Source: Mesorhizobium ciceri biovar biserrulae WSM1271
GTDB taxonomy: Bacteria; Pseudomonadota; Alphaproteobacteria; Rhizobiales; Rhizobiaceae
Direction: 5' to 3'
DNA: 64,000 bases
NCBI RefSeq assembly: GCF_000185905.1
Contig: NC_014923.1
Span: forward strand, 3,309,501 to 3,373,500
Shown: piece by piece, positions 25,777 to 34,269 of the stretch
How the letters are laid out: each line of letters begins with the position of its first letter
How positions within the stretch are numbered: the first letter of the stretch is position 1
Made by a program: the position numbers and the translations under genes
The notes under the pieces: generated by a model
What the model was told of the DNA's origin: nothing
What the model saw: only the letters and a program-made list of their open reading frames with translations
The model's database searches: none

Positions 25777-28092
25777 TTGGCTGTCACCATCACCTCCCTC
25801 ATTCTTTTCCTAATCGGCCTGGCACTCGGCGGCGGCGGCATCCGCCTGGCGATGCTGGGCGGCAGCTGGTACTATGTCGTTGCTGGCCTTGCCTTCCTGA
25901 TCGCCGCCTGGCTGCTCTACCGGCGCCGGTCCACCGCACTGTGGCTCTACGCGGCGATCGTGCTCGGCACGCTGGCCTGGGCGGTCTGGGAAACCGGCTT
26001 CGACTGGTGGGAACTCGGGCCTCGCGGCGGCGTCATCGTGCTTCTCGCTTTGTGGCTGCTGACGCCGTGGGCGAGACGGGGTCTTGTCGGCCCTGACGCA
26101 CGCGCGCCGCTGATCCTTGCCGTGCTGGCATCACTGGCCGTCGCCGGTTATTCGATGACTTCGGATCCGAAGGACATTGCCGGCGAACTCGGCACCGACA
26201 AGGTGGTCGCCAACGCCAATCTCGGCAATGACGTGCCGGCCGGCGAGTGGCATTATTACGGCCGCACGCAGTTCGGCCAGCGCTACTCGCCGCTCGACCA
26301 GATCACATCGGACAATGTCGCCAAGCTGCAGCCTGCCTGGACCTACCAGACCGGCGACGTGAAGGGTCCCGACGATGTCGGCGAGACCACCTATCAGGTG
26401 ACGCCGCTGAAGATCGGCGACACGCTCTACATCTGCACGCCGCATAATTTCGCCATCGCCATCGATGCCGCGAGCGGCAAGGAGAAATGGCGCTTCGATC
26501 CCAAGGTCAAGCTTGACAAGGACCGCCAGCACCAGACCTGCCGCGGTGTGGCCTATTACGCCGATGCCGCCGGCGCCGCCGGCCAGCCCTGTGCGACCCG
26601 CGTCTACCTGCCGACCTCGGATGCGCGGCTGATCGCGCTCGACGCCGCCAACGGGCAGATCTGCCCGGCTTTCGCCGAGGGCGGCACGCTGAACCTTCTG
26701 ACCAACATGCCCTATCCGAAGTCGGGCTATTATTACTCGACCTCGGCACCGCTGATCTCAGGCGGCAAGATCATTGTCGGCGGCGCGGTCAACGACAATT
26801 ATTCGACGCAGGAGCCGTCCGGCGTCATCCGCGCCTACGACGCTGCCACCGGCGCGCTGGTGTGGAACTGGGATTCCGGCAATCCGGACCAGACGACGCC
26901 GCTGCCGGCCGGCCAGACATATACCGCCAACTCGCCCAATATGTGGTCGACGCCGAGCGCCGACGAGAAGCTCGGCCTGCTCTACGTGCCGCTCGGCAAC
27001 CAGACGCCGGATCAGCTCGGCGCCGGGCGCAGTGCCAATGTCGAGAAGTTCTCGTCGTCGATCACCGCGCTCGACCTCAACACCGGACAGGTGCGATGGG
27101 TGCGGCAGACCGTGCACCACGATCTCTGGGACATGGACGTACCGGCGCAGCCGAGCCTGATCGACATCACCAAACCCGACGGCACGGTGGTGCCGGCGCT
27201 GGTCGGACCGACCAAGCAGGGCGATCTGTATGTGCTCGACCGCCGCACCGGTGAGCCGGTCATCGCGGTCAACGAAGTGCCGGCGCCCGGCGGCGCGATC
27301 GAAGGCGACCACACATCGCCGACGCAGCCGGTCTCCGACCTCACCTTCATGCCGAAGCCGCTGACCGGCGCCGACATGTGGGGCCTCACCATGTTCGACC
27401 AGTTGGCCTGCCGGATCGAATTCCAGGGCCTGCGCTATGAGGGTCGCTATACGCCGCCTTCCGTCCAGGGCTCGCTGATCTACCCCGGCAATTTCGGCAC
27501 CTTCAACTGGGGTGGCGTCGCCGTCGACCCGGTCCGGCAGGTGCTGTTCGGCATGCCGACCTATCTGGCGTTCAAGTCGCAGTTGATCCCGCGCGATCAG
27601 GTGCCGCCGCCGGACGAAGGGCGGGGCAGCGAACAGGGGCTGAACCGCAACGAGGGCGCGCCCTATGCGGTGGTGATGGGACCGTTCCTGTCGCCGCTCG
27701 GCATTCCTTGCCAGGCGCCGCCCTGGGGCTATGTCGCCGGTGCCGATCTCAGGACCGGCAAGATCGCCTACAAGCACCGCAACGGCACCGTCTACGACAT
27801 GACGCCGCTGCCGCTGCCGCTGAAGGTCGGCGTGCCCGGCATCGGCGGGCCGATGATCACCGCCGGCGGCGTCGCCTTCCTGGGGGCCGCAGTCGACGAC
27901 TACCTGCGCGCCTACGACCTGACATCGGGCAAGCAGCTGTGGCAGGCGCGGCTGCCGGCCGGCGGGCAATCGACGCCGATGACCTATACGGTCGCCGACG
28001 GCCGCCAGTTCGTGGTCATCGTCGCCGGCGGCCACGGTTCGGTCGGCACCAAGCCGGGTGACTATGTGATGGCCTACGCGCTGCCGAAGTAG
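25777..28092 (+). CDS. gcd: Membrane-bound PQQ-dependent glucose dehydrogenase
   Basis: The protein has 771 residues from TTG 25777, which has GAAGGAG eight bases upstream. Four to five N-terminal helices (residues 1-130) anchor it in the inner membrane. The rest is an eight-bladed quinoprotein propeller in the periplasm (YYGRTQFGQRYSPLDQIT, VHHDLWDMDVPAQPSL, FGTFNWGGVAVDP, PWGYVAGADLRTGKIAYKHR). It oxidises glucose to gluconolactone, passing electrons to ubiquinone; in rhizosphere bacteria the acid released dissolves mineral phosphate. PQQ synthesis genes are not in the window. Confidence 0.94.
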   Translation: MAVTITSLILFLIGLALGGGGIRLAMLGGSWYYVVAGLAFLIAAWLLYRRRSTALWLYAAIVLGTLAWAVWETGFDWWELGPRGGVIVLLALWLLTPWARRGLVGPDARAPLILAVLASLAVAGYSMTSDPKDIAGELGTDKVVANANLGNDVPAGEWHYYGRTQFGQRYSPLDQITSDNVAKLQPAWTYQTGDVKGPDDVGETTYQVTPLKIGDTLYICTPHNFAIAIDAASGKEKWRFDPKVKLDKDRQHQTCRGVAYYADAAGAAGQPCATRVYLPTSDARLIALDAANGQICPAFAEGGTLNLLTNMPYPKSGYYYSTSAPLISGGKIIVGGAVNDNYSTQEPSGVIRAYDAATGALVWNWDSGNPDQTTPLPAGQTYTANSPNMWSTPSADEKLGLLYVPLGNQTPDQLGAGRSANVEKFSSSITALDLNTGQVRWVRQTVHHDLWDMDVPAQPSLIDITKPDGTVVPALVGPTKQGDLYVLDRRTGEPVIAVNEVPAPGGAIEGDHTSPTQPVSDLTFMPKPLTGADMWGLTMFDQLACRIEFQGLRYEGRYTPPSVQGSLIYPGNFGTFNWGGVAVDPVRQVLFGMPTYLAFKSQLIPRDQVPPPDEGRGSEQGLNRNEGAPYAVVMGPFLSPLGIPCQAPPWGYVAGADLRTGKIAYKHRNGTVYDMTPLPLPLKVGVPGIGGPMITAGGVAFLGAAVDDYLRAYDLTSGKQLWQARLPAGGQSTPMTYTVADGRQFVVIVAGGHGSVGTKPGDYVMAYALPK

Positions 28093-28127
28093 GGGCGACA
28101 GGGTAACGCGATCTTTCAGAGGTCGCG

Positions 28128-28203
28128 CCGCCCCTCATCTGTGCCGGTGTCCTTTCCCCGCATAGTGACGGGGAAAAGTGCCCGACTGGGCGATGAGGGG
28201 CGG
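28128..28203. repeat. Palindromic intergenic repeat, Mesorhizobium/Rhizobium type
   Basis: A perfect 12-bp outer arm pair, CCGCCCCTCATC (28128-28139) and GATGAGGGGCGG (28192-28203), encloses a perfect inner hairpin, TTTCCCCG (28153-28160) and CGGGGAAA (28169-28176), with loop CATAGTGA. This CCCCTCATC...CCCCG-CATAGTGA-CGGGG layout is a recurrent intergenic repeat in Mesorhizobium as I recall it. It sits in the convergent gap after gcd and probably folds at the ends of both transcripts. Confidence 0.7.
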
Positions 28204-28229
28204 GAATCTTCCGATCGGCCCGTTGTCGA

Positions 28230-28664
28230 TCAGCCAATCCCCAAATGACCCTTCAGGCTGGGCACCGAGCCGAGCACCTTGTTGGTCAGGTCGGGGCCGG
28301 CGGCGGCTTCGGCCTGCTGGATCAGCGTCGCGCCGGCCTTCTGGATCTGCGCCATGTCGAGCCCGGATGCCTTGAGCGCGGCGATGCCGTTGATCAGCGC
28401 GCCGGCCTTCTCGCCGAGAACGCCGCCAAGCGCGCCCTGCAACGACGACAGAAAACCGCCACCGCCGGCCGGAGCGGCGGCCATGACGTCATATTGATGG
28501 GCGAGGTCGTCGGCGCCGGGGATTTTGGCGAAGAACGCCGAGGCGCTGGTGCCTTCCGCCTCGTGTTCGAGCACCGAGAAAATGGTGCCGACGACTTTCT
28601 CCGTCGTCGCCTGGTCGAGGCCCGCCTTCTGCGAAACGGTGTTGACGATGTCCTGGACGTTCAT
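28230..28664 (-). CDS. Small Ala/Gly-rich helical protein of unknown function
   Basis: This 144-residue protein has no signal peptide. An N-terminal helical part (VQDIVNTVSQKAGLDQATTE, VVGTIFSVLEHEA) is followed by a Gly-rich loop (APAGGGGFLSSLQGALGG) and more helices. The layout is reminiscent of DUF2780/YidB-like (DUF937) proteins, but I cannot assign it firmly. It is preceded nine bases upstream by a 49-codon ORF on the same strand. Confidence 0.7.
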   Translation of the reverse strand: MNVQDIVNTVSQKAGLDQATTEKVVGTIFSVLEHEAEGTSASAFFAKIPGADDLAHQYDVMAAAPAGGGGFLSSLQGALGGVLGEKAGALINGIAALKASGLDMAQIQKAGATLIQQAEAAAGPDLTNKVLGSVPSLKGHLGIG

Positions 28665-28673
28665 GGCGTCACC

Positions 28674-28823
28674 TCAACCCTGGGTTTTCGTGTTGCGGTT
28701 CCGCTCAGTGCGGACCCTGATCAACGATAGTCTGCCTGCATTCACAACCATCGAGCGTAGGGCCAAAGCGGCGGCCCCCGCAAGGACGACCGCGCTGGCG
28801 AGGATCGGGGAAGGCATGGTCAT
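28674..28823 (-). CDS. Candidate 49-aa single-helix membrane peptide
   Basis: ATG 28823 has AAGGAAG nine bases upstream on the minus strand. The peptide starts MTMPSPILASAVVLAGAAAL and continues into an Arg-rich tail (RVRTERNRNTK), giving one membrane helix and a positive cytoplasmic end. It stops nine bases before the start of the 144-aa gene, so the two are probably co-transcribed and possibly coupled. There is no family match; its reality rests on the ribosome-binding site, the spacing and the helix. Confidence 0.45.
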   Translation of the reverse strand: MTMPSPILASAVVLAGAAALALRSMVVNAGRLSLIRVRTERNRNTKTQG

Positions 28824-29092
28824 GGTCTCGCTTCCTTCTGGGTCTGAGGCACGCGGTCAAGATACCGTCGATAGCCACCTTCCTTCACGATTGTGGCAGC
28901 GCCAGCAGGATTTATCGCCAATGACTAAAAAGTGATGACACGGCCGCGCATGGGCACCGGCTTTGCTGCCCGGACGCGGCCGGCGGCATACGCCCTGAGG
29001 CGATCGACGGCAGCGATGAGTGCTCGACTGGATGATGCCGGCTTGGTCCCTATGTAGCTGGGAATTGAAGCCCGAAGCAGAGGAGCCCATCC

Positions 29093-29980
29093 ATGACGAG
29101 ACCCGACGCCAAGCCCACCATCACCCAGGCGATGATCGACGCCTATGACGAGTACACGCATCTGACGCTCGATCGCCGCCGGTTCATGGAGCAGTTGACC
29201 CGGCTTGCCGGATCAGGTGCGGCGGCGGCGGCGATCGCGCCGCTTCTGGCGGCAAATTCGGCGCGAGCAGCAATCGTCGCCGACAACGATCCGCGCGTGA
29301 AGGGCGAGGACATCAGCTACCCCGGCGGCAGCGGCGAGATGAAGGGCTATCTGGTCAAGCCGGCGAACCAGGCGGGCAAGCTCGGTACCGTCATCGTCGT
29401 GCATGAGAACAGGGGGCTCAACCCGCATATCCGCGATGTGGCGCGGCGCGTGGCGCTGGAAGGCTTCGTGGCGCTGGCGCCGGATTTTCTGTCGCCGCTC
29501 GGCGGCACGCCGACCGACGAAGACAAGGCGCGCGACATGTTCGGCAAGCTCGATCCGGCGCAGACCATCGCTGACGGTGTTGCGACCGTCGCTTTCCTCA
29601 AGAGCGACAAGGACGGCAACGGCAAGGTCGGCGCTATCGGCTTCTGCTGGGGCGGTGGCACGGTTAACATGCTGGCCGTCAACGCGCCCGATCTCAGTGC
29701 CGGCGTTGCCTATTACGGCATGCAGCCGAAGGCCGCCGATGTATCCAAGATCAAGGCGGCCTTGCTGCTGCACTATGGCGGACTGGACAAGCGCATCAAT
29801 GCCGGCATCGACGCCTTCAAGAAGGAACTCGACGCGGCGCATGTCGACTACACGGTCTATGTTTATGAAGGCGCCAACCACGCCTTCAACAACGACACGT
29901 CGGCGGCGCGCTACGACAAGAAGGCGGCTGACCTCGCCTGGGGCAGAACGATCGCCTTCCTTCGGGAAAAACTGAAATGA
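29093..29980 (+). CDS. Dienelactone hydrolase family protein, exported
   Basis: This 295-residue alpha/beta-hydrolase has catalytic triad Cys185 (GFCWGGG), Asp232 (HYGGLDKR) and His263 (ANHAFNND), with Glu105 (VHENRG) as in dienelactone hydrolase. Residues 28-59 (DRRRFMEQLTRLAGSGAAAA to ANSARA) look like a Tat-type or other signal, which is typical of the periplasmic DLH-like subgroup. The natural ester or lactone is unknown. The 270-bp gap upstream holds the promoter region and no gene I can support. Confidence 0.88.
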   Translation: MTRPDAKPTITQAMIDAYDEYTHLTLDRRRFMEQLTRLAGSGAAAAAIAPLLAANSARAAIVADNDPRVKGEDISYPGGSGEMKGYLVKPANQAGKLGTVIVVHENRGLNPHIRDVARRVALEGFVALAPDFLSPLGGTPTDEDKARDMFGKLDPAQTIADGVATVAFLKSDKDGNGKVGAIGFCWGGGTVNMLAVNAPDLSAGVAYYGMQPKAADVSKIKAALLLHYGGLDKRINAGIDAFKKELDAAHVDYTVYVYEGANHAFNNDTSAARYDKKAADLAWGRTIAFLREKLK

Positions 29981-29989
29981 CTTCAGCTG

Positions 29990-30436
29990 TCATGCCGCCG
30001 GCGCCCAGGCGGTTTCGAAGGCCGGCGACAGGGTGAAGCCGGCCGGCCGCGCCGAAACGGGGGGCGGGCGGCGCACGCCTTCCTGCAGGTACCGCAACGC
30101 CGACGTCAGCCCGTTCATCGTGTAAGGCTTGGCTATGACGCCGATCGCGCCGGCGAAATGATCGGGGATGCGCTTCGGATTGGCGGTCATGAACACCACC
30201 GTCGAACTCTTCCTTTCGCCTATGTACTTGGCCACGTCGATGCCGGACGGCCCGTCACTCAGATGGATGTCGACGAAGGCGATATCGGCTTCGGTCGCAT
30301 CCGCCATGGCCATGGCTTCCGCCGAAGAGGTCGCCCAGCCGACGACGCTGTGGCCGGCGTCCTCGACAAGGCTCTCCAGCTCCATTGCCAGCAGCGCTTC
30401 GTCCTCGATGATCAGGACCTTGAGCGGCTCAATCAT
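29990..30436 (-). CDS. Single-domain response regulator (LovR-like)
   Basis: The protein has 148 residues from ATG 30436, which overlaps the kinase stop by four bases. It is a receiver domain only: acidic pocket EDE (11-13), phospho-acceptor Asp56 (FVDIHLSDG), Thr in FMTAN and Lys in IAKPYT. No output domain is present. The pairing with a LOV-HWE/HisKA_2 kinase matches the lovK-lovR arrangement of alphaproteobacteria, where the regulator acts as a phosphate sink feeding on the general stress response. Confidence 0.9.
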   Translation of the reverse strand: MIEPLKVLIIEDEALLAMELESLVEDAGHSVVGWATSSAEAMAMADATEADIAFVDIHLSDGPSGIDVAKYIGERKSSTVVFMTANPKRIPDHFAGAIGVIAKPYTMNGLTSALRYLQEGVRRPPPVSARPAGFTLSPAFETAWAPAA

Positions 30437-31581
30437 GACACATTCCCTTTTTCCTGAGGTTCGTTCGGGATCGAGATAACGACCTTCGTGCCGGGGCCGG
30501 TGTCGCGCCATTCGATCTCGGCATGCAACTGGCGGGCGAGCGATTTGATCAGCCGCATGCCGAACGAGGCATCGCCGTTGGCGTCGGCCATGCCGACGCC
30601 GTCGTCCGACACCTCGATATTCAAGTGGCCGTCGGGCTGGCTCATTTTGATGCCCAGGCGGCCGGCCGACATTCCGTCGGGCTTGGACTTGAAGGCATGC
30701 TTCAGAGCATTGGTGACGAGTTCGTTGACCATCAGAGCGACGGGCGTTGCCTTTTCCGCGGAAATGACGATCGGTTCCAGGTCGAGAGCCGGACTGATCT
30801 CAGAGCGCCCCGACGCCGTCAGCAGGTCTGTCACCAGATCCTTGGCGAAATCCGCCACATCGAACTTGCTGACGTCCTTCGACTGATAAAGCCGCCGATG
30901 CACCGTGCTCAGGGCTTCGATGCGCTCCAGCATGGTGGTCAACGAACGCCTGATCGCTTCGTCCCGTATGGTCCGCCGCTGCATAATGATGAGGGAAGAG
31001 ATCATCTGCAGGTTGTTTTTCACCCGGTGATCCACCTCATGCAGCAAGGTGGTCTGCGCCTCGAGGGCGGCTTCCAGTTCCGCGGTGCGTTCCTTCACCG
31101 CCTTTTCGAAGCGGTCCTTCTCCGCGTTAATGCGACTCTCCGATTGTTTGCGATCCGAGACGTCGAGCTGCGATGCGAAAAAGAACTGCAAATCGCCTTT
31201 GTCGTTCGAAACGGGGCTGATGTAGAGCGCGTTCCAGAAGGTCGAGCCGTCCTTGCGGTAGTTCAGGATATCGACGCTGACATCGGTTTCATCCTCGATC
31301 GCCGCGCGTATCTGTTCGACAGCGGCCTTGTCGGTCTTCGGTCCCTGCAGGAAGCGGCAGTTCCTGCCCAGAACCTCATGACGCTCATATCCGGTCAGTC
31401 GCAGGAAAGCGTCATTGGCGAACACGATAGGATTGTCCTGCTGTCGGGGATCGGTAATGATCATCGACATGCGGGTGGCGCGGATAGCCGCCGCGAACGG
31501 ATCGCCCTTGCCGTGCTCGACATGCAGATCGTCCGTCATGTGCCATGCGTCGGCAGGCTCCCTGGTCCGTTTCCATTCCAT
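30433..31581 (-). CDS. LOV-domain sensor histidine kinase (blue-light receptor, HWE/HisKA_2 type)
   Basis: The protein has 382 residues from ATG 31581 (GGAG eight bases upstream). An N-terminal PAS/LOV domain (residues 25-140) contains GRNCRFLQG with photo-active Cys75, the residue that forms the flavin adduct in LOV photoreceptors, and DGSTFWNALYISPV. A coiled linker leads to the HisKA_2 motif HEVDHRVKNNLQM (phospho-acceptor near His185) and an ATPase domain with VNELVTNALKHAF and DDGVGM. It should sense blue light through FMN and phosphorylate the overlapping response regulator. Confidence 0.93.
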   Translation of the reverse strand: MEWKRTREPADAWHMTDDLHVEHGKGDPFAAAIRATRMSMIITDPRQQDNPIVFANDAFLRLTGYERHEVLGRNCRFLQGPKTDKAAVEQIRAAIEDETDVSVDILNYRKDGSTFWNALYISPVSNDKGDLQFFFASQLDVSDRKQSESRINAEKDRFEKAVKERTAELEAALEAQTTLLHEVDHRVKNNLQMISSLIIMQRRTIRDEAIRRSLTTMLERIEALSTVHRRLYQSKDVSKFDVADFAKDLVTDLLTASGRSEISPALDLEPIVISAEKATPVALMVNELVTNALKHAFKSKPDGMSAGRLGIKMSQPDGHLNIEVSDDGVGMADANGDASFGMRLIKSLARQLHAEIEWRDTGPGTKVVISIPNEPQEKGNVS

Positions 31582-31687
31582 TCTGTCACTCCAAGCCATT
31601 TTCGCGGGTGACAACGGATCAGACGCCGATTTGGTTCAATCTTGAGCCTTCCTGTCGCAGTTCGTACCGAGAATCAGGCCTCCGGAG

Positions 31688-32596
31688 TTAGCCGGCCGAT
31701 GCCGGCTTGTGGAAGGCGACGCCGGCGACCACCAGCGCAATGCCGAGGCAATCGATAAAACCCGGAATCTGGCGCAGCACGACGACGCCGATCAGCGTCG
31801 CGGTGACCGGCAGCAGCGACAGCATCAGCGCGAAGCTCGCGCGTGGCAGCCGCGACATGGCGAGCTGGTCGCAGATGTAAGGAATGACCGACGAGCAGAT
31901 GCCGACGCCGATGGCGGCGAGCAGCAGCGGCAGTGAGAAAAAGGCCGGCAGCGCATCGGTGAAGCCGATCGGCAGCACGACGATGAAGGCGATCGCCATG
32001 GCAGCACCCAGGCCGGCGATGCCGCTGCCGGCGCCTGAAGCGGCGACGCGATGGCCGAGTACGATGTAACCGACAAACAGCGCCCCGTTGAGGATGGCCC
32101 AGAACAGCCCGATGGGATCGTCGGACCATCTGACATCGATGAGCAGCAAGGTGCCGGCGACGGCGATGGCAAGGGCGGCGAGATTGCGCGTGCTCCTGAG
32201 GCCGATCGCCGCGACGCCGATGATGCCGACGAATTCGATCGCCGCCACCAGCGAGATCGGCAGTCGGTCGAGCGCCAGGTAGAACGAACAGTTCATCACC
32301 GCCAGACAGGCGCCGAAGGCCAGCAACAGCAGCCGCGTCGTGCCATCGGCGCGTGCGAAGCTTCGCCATGGACGGGTCAGGGGTGCGAAGATGAGTGCTG
32401 CCGTGGCGATGCGCAGCCACGCCATGCCGAGCACGCCGACATGCGGGAAAAGCAGCACGGCGAAGGCCGGCCCGAGATAGTGGAAGACGGCGCTGACGCC
32501 GAACCAGACATGCGGCGGCAGTTTTTCCGTCAGCTTGCCCAGGGTGAAGTTGCCCGGGGCAGGGGTCGCCGCGAGAGCTTGCGTTTGATCATCCAT
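31688..32596 (-). CDS. EamA/DMT family transporter (RhtA-like)
   Basis: This 302-residue membrane protein has ten helices in two EamA repeats (LGMAWLRIATAALIFAPL, LDRLPISLVAAIEFVG, LPRASFALMLSLLPVTATLI). It resembles RhtA-type threonine/homoserine exporters. Divergent placement next to an Lrp/AsnC regulator, 89 bp away, supports amino-acid export under Lrp-type control. Confidence 0.85.
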   Translation of the reverse strand: MDDQTQALAATPAPGNFTLGKLTEKLPPHVWFGVSAVFHYLGPAFAVLLFPHVGVLGMAWLRIATAALIFAPLTRPWRSFARADGTTRLLLLAFGACLAVMNCSFYLALDRLPISLVAAIEFVGIIGVAAIGLRSTRNLAALAIAVAGTLLLIDVRWSDDPIGLFWAILNGALFVGYIVLGHRVAASGAGSGIAGLGAAMAIAFIVVLPIGFTDALPAFFSLPLLLAAIGVGICSSVIPYICDQLAMSRLPRASFALMLSLLPVTATLIGVVVLRQIPGFIDCLGIALVVAGVAFHKPASAG

Positions 32597-32685
32597 CGGA
32601 TCAGTATCGCAGGCAGATTTGCCTATTTATATAGATGATGATTAGCTCTTTCGGCTATCTTTCTCCCGGAATAAAGGAGTTTTCC

Positions 32686-33165
32686 ATGAAGCGCCTTCGA
32701 ACTGAAAGCGCCGATCTCGATGCCGCCGACATGAAGATCCTGCGCCTGCTGGAAAAGGACGCGCGCACCAGCACGGCGGAGCTGGCACGCTCGGTGGGCC
32801 TGTCGGCACCGAGTGTGGCTGAGCGCATCAAGCGGCTGCAGGAAAGCGGCGTCATCGAGGCCTATTCGGTCAGGATCAACCCGACGGCACTCGGCCTGCC
32901 GCTGTCGGCATGGCTGCGCATCCGGCCAGTGCCGGGGCAGTTGGCCGTCGTGGCCGAGATCATCCGCGAACTGCCGGAGATCGTGCAATGCGACCGCGTA
33001 ACCGGAGAGGATTGTTTCATCGCGCTGGCGCATGTCGGGTCGGTGGTCGACCTCGAGCGGGTGATCGACCGCATCATTCCCTACGCGATGACCAACACGG
33101 CGATCATCCAGTCCTCGCCGGTGGTGGCGCGTTCGGCCCTGGCGGCGTTGAGGCGCCAGGCTTGA
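32686..33165 (+). CDS. Lrp/AsnC family transcriptional regulator
   Basis: The protein has 159 residues from ATG 32686 with AAGGAG at 32674-32679. The winged helix-turn-helix (DMKILRLLEKDARTSTAELA, LSAPSVAERIKRLQESGVI) is followed by a RAM/AsnC ligand-binding domain (residues 70-155; VTGEDCFIALAHVGS). It is divergent from the EamA exporter and probably controls it in response to an amino acid. Confidence 0.92.
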   Translation: MKRLRTESADLDAADMKILRLLEKDARTSTAELARSVGLSAPSVAERIKRLQESGVIEAYSVRINPTALGLPLSAWLRIRPVPGQLAVVAEIIRELPEIVQCDRVTGEDCFIALAHVGSVVDLERVIDRIIPYAMTNTAIIQSSPVVARSALAALRRQA

Positions 33166-33193
33166 CCTGCGGGGATTGTTCCGTTCGAGGACC

Positions 33194-33391
33194 TTATGCG
33201 TGGCCGCGCTTCATGCGCGCCTGTTTCAGGATGGCGCGCCAGCGGATCATGTCGAACGGGATCGGCTCGTTGTTGTTGGCGATGTGGAAGATCTCATTGT
33301 TGACGTTCTTGAGCGAGCGCCAGAAATCGTAGTCGGTGATGCGCGGATCGGCAGCCAACCTGTCCACCTCGACCTTGATGTCGGTTTTCAT
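33194..33391 (-). CDS. Small conserved-looking hypothetical protein
   Basis: This 65-residue protein starts at ATG 33391 with GAGGAAAG close upstream. It is hydrophilic and rich in charged and aromatic residues (ITDYDFWRSLKNVNNEIF, FDMIRWRAILKQARMKR), with the look of a folded small helical protein. No family is recognised. It lies convergent to the Lrp gene. The 235 bp that follow, up to the thioesterase stop, contain nothing I can identify. Confidence 0.6.
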   Translation of the reverse strand: MKTDIKVEVDRLAADPRITDYDFWRSLKNVNNEIFHIANNNEPIPFDMIRWRAILKQARMKRGHA

Positions 33392-33626
33392 GCACTTTCC
33401 TCGAACCGGCGCCGCGCCGCCCGTGTCGCTACCTCGATGCAGATCGTTTTCGACCGGCCCGCTGAGTCGCGCAACGGCTCAAATGGCTTGTTCCCGTTAA
33501 AACCTTGGTAAGGTTAACGAGGGCGCCGCGCCGCTTCAAGCGCCGCCGCCGGTCGACGGCAAGGTTCTGCGATTTTAGATCGCCGGTGTGGCTTTGAAGC
33601 CGGAAACGAGACGTGTCGGCATCGCC

Positions 33627-34106
33627 CTATTTGCGTTTGATGCCGATCGAGCGGCCGGCCCGTTCCGGCATCGGCAGGGCCGAATGGGCGGCGCGCATGT
33701 CTTCGACCCTGGCCAGCACATCGGCGGGGAAGGGCGCCACCTTCGGCCCGGACATGTCGACATGCAGCGACAGCGATTCGGAAGTCGCGGCCAGCCAGCC
33801 GTCGACATGGCGGATTTCCTGATAGGCCCGCAGCCGCTTGTCGTCATGGTCGATGAGCTGGAAAGAGACCGTGACCTTGTGCTCGAGATGCAGCTCCTGC
33901 ACGTAGCAGACATGGACTTCGGCGGTGTAGATGGTGAGGCGGCGATCCCTAGCATAGTTCGGTCCCATGCCCATTGCCTCGAAGGCGTCGTCCGAGCAGC
34001 GGTCGAACAGCACGTTGTAATAGGCCATGTTGAGATGGCCGTTGTAGTCGATCCAGTCCTTCTCGATGTCCATGGGTTTCGAGACGAAGGGAGTGGGGAT
34101 GGGCAT
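33627..34106 (-). CDS. Hotdog-fold acyl-CoA thioesterase family protein
   Basis: This 159-residue protein has the motif DWIDYNGHLNMAYYNVLFDR near residues 17-36, the catalytic loop of 4HBT-type hotdog thioesterases (Asp/Asn-Gly-His). The rest alternates strands as expected (LTIYTAEVHVCYVQELHLEH). Close relatives include betainyl-CoA and carnitine-pathway thioesterases. It is divergent from the D-lactate dehydrogenase-like gene. Confidence 0.83.
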   Translation of the reverse strand: MPIPTPFVSKPMDIEKDWIDYNGHLNMAYYNVLFDRCSDDAFEAMGMGPNYARDRRLTIYTAEVHVCYVQELHLEHKVTVSFQLIDHDDKRLRAYQEIRHVDGWLAATSESLSLHVDMSGPKVAPFPADVLARVEDMRAAHSALPMPERAGRSIGIKRK

Positions 34107-34269
34107 CGAAACTTCCTTGTTCTGGTGCTGGACAGAGCGTGGCTCCGGAGACTCTATTTGTTCTGACGCAATTTCGGACGGAAAACCGCTTCACACTTTT
34201 CCTGGAATTGCTTTACGCATCCATAGACGCATAACAAGCATGGACGCTGGTCCATTCGCGGAGGAATTC

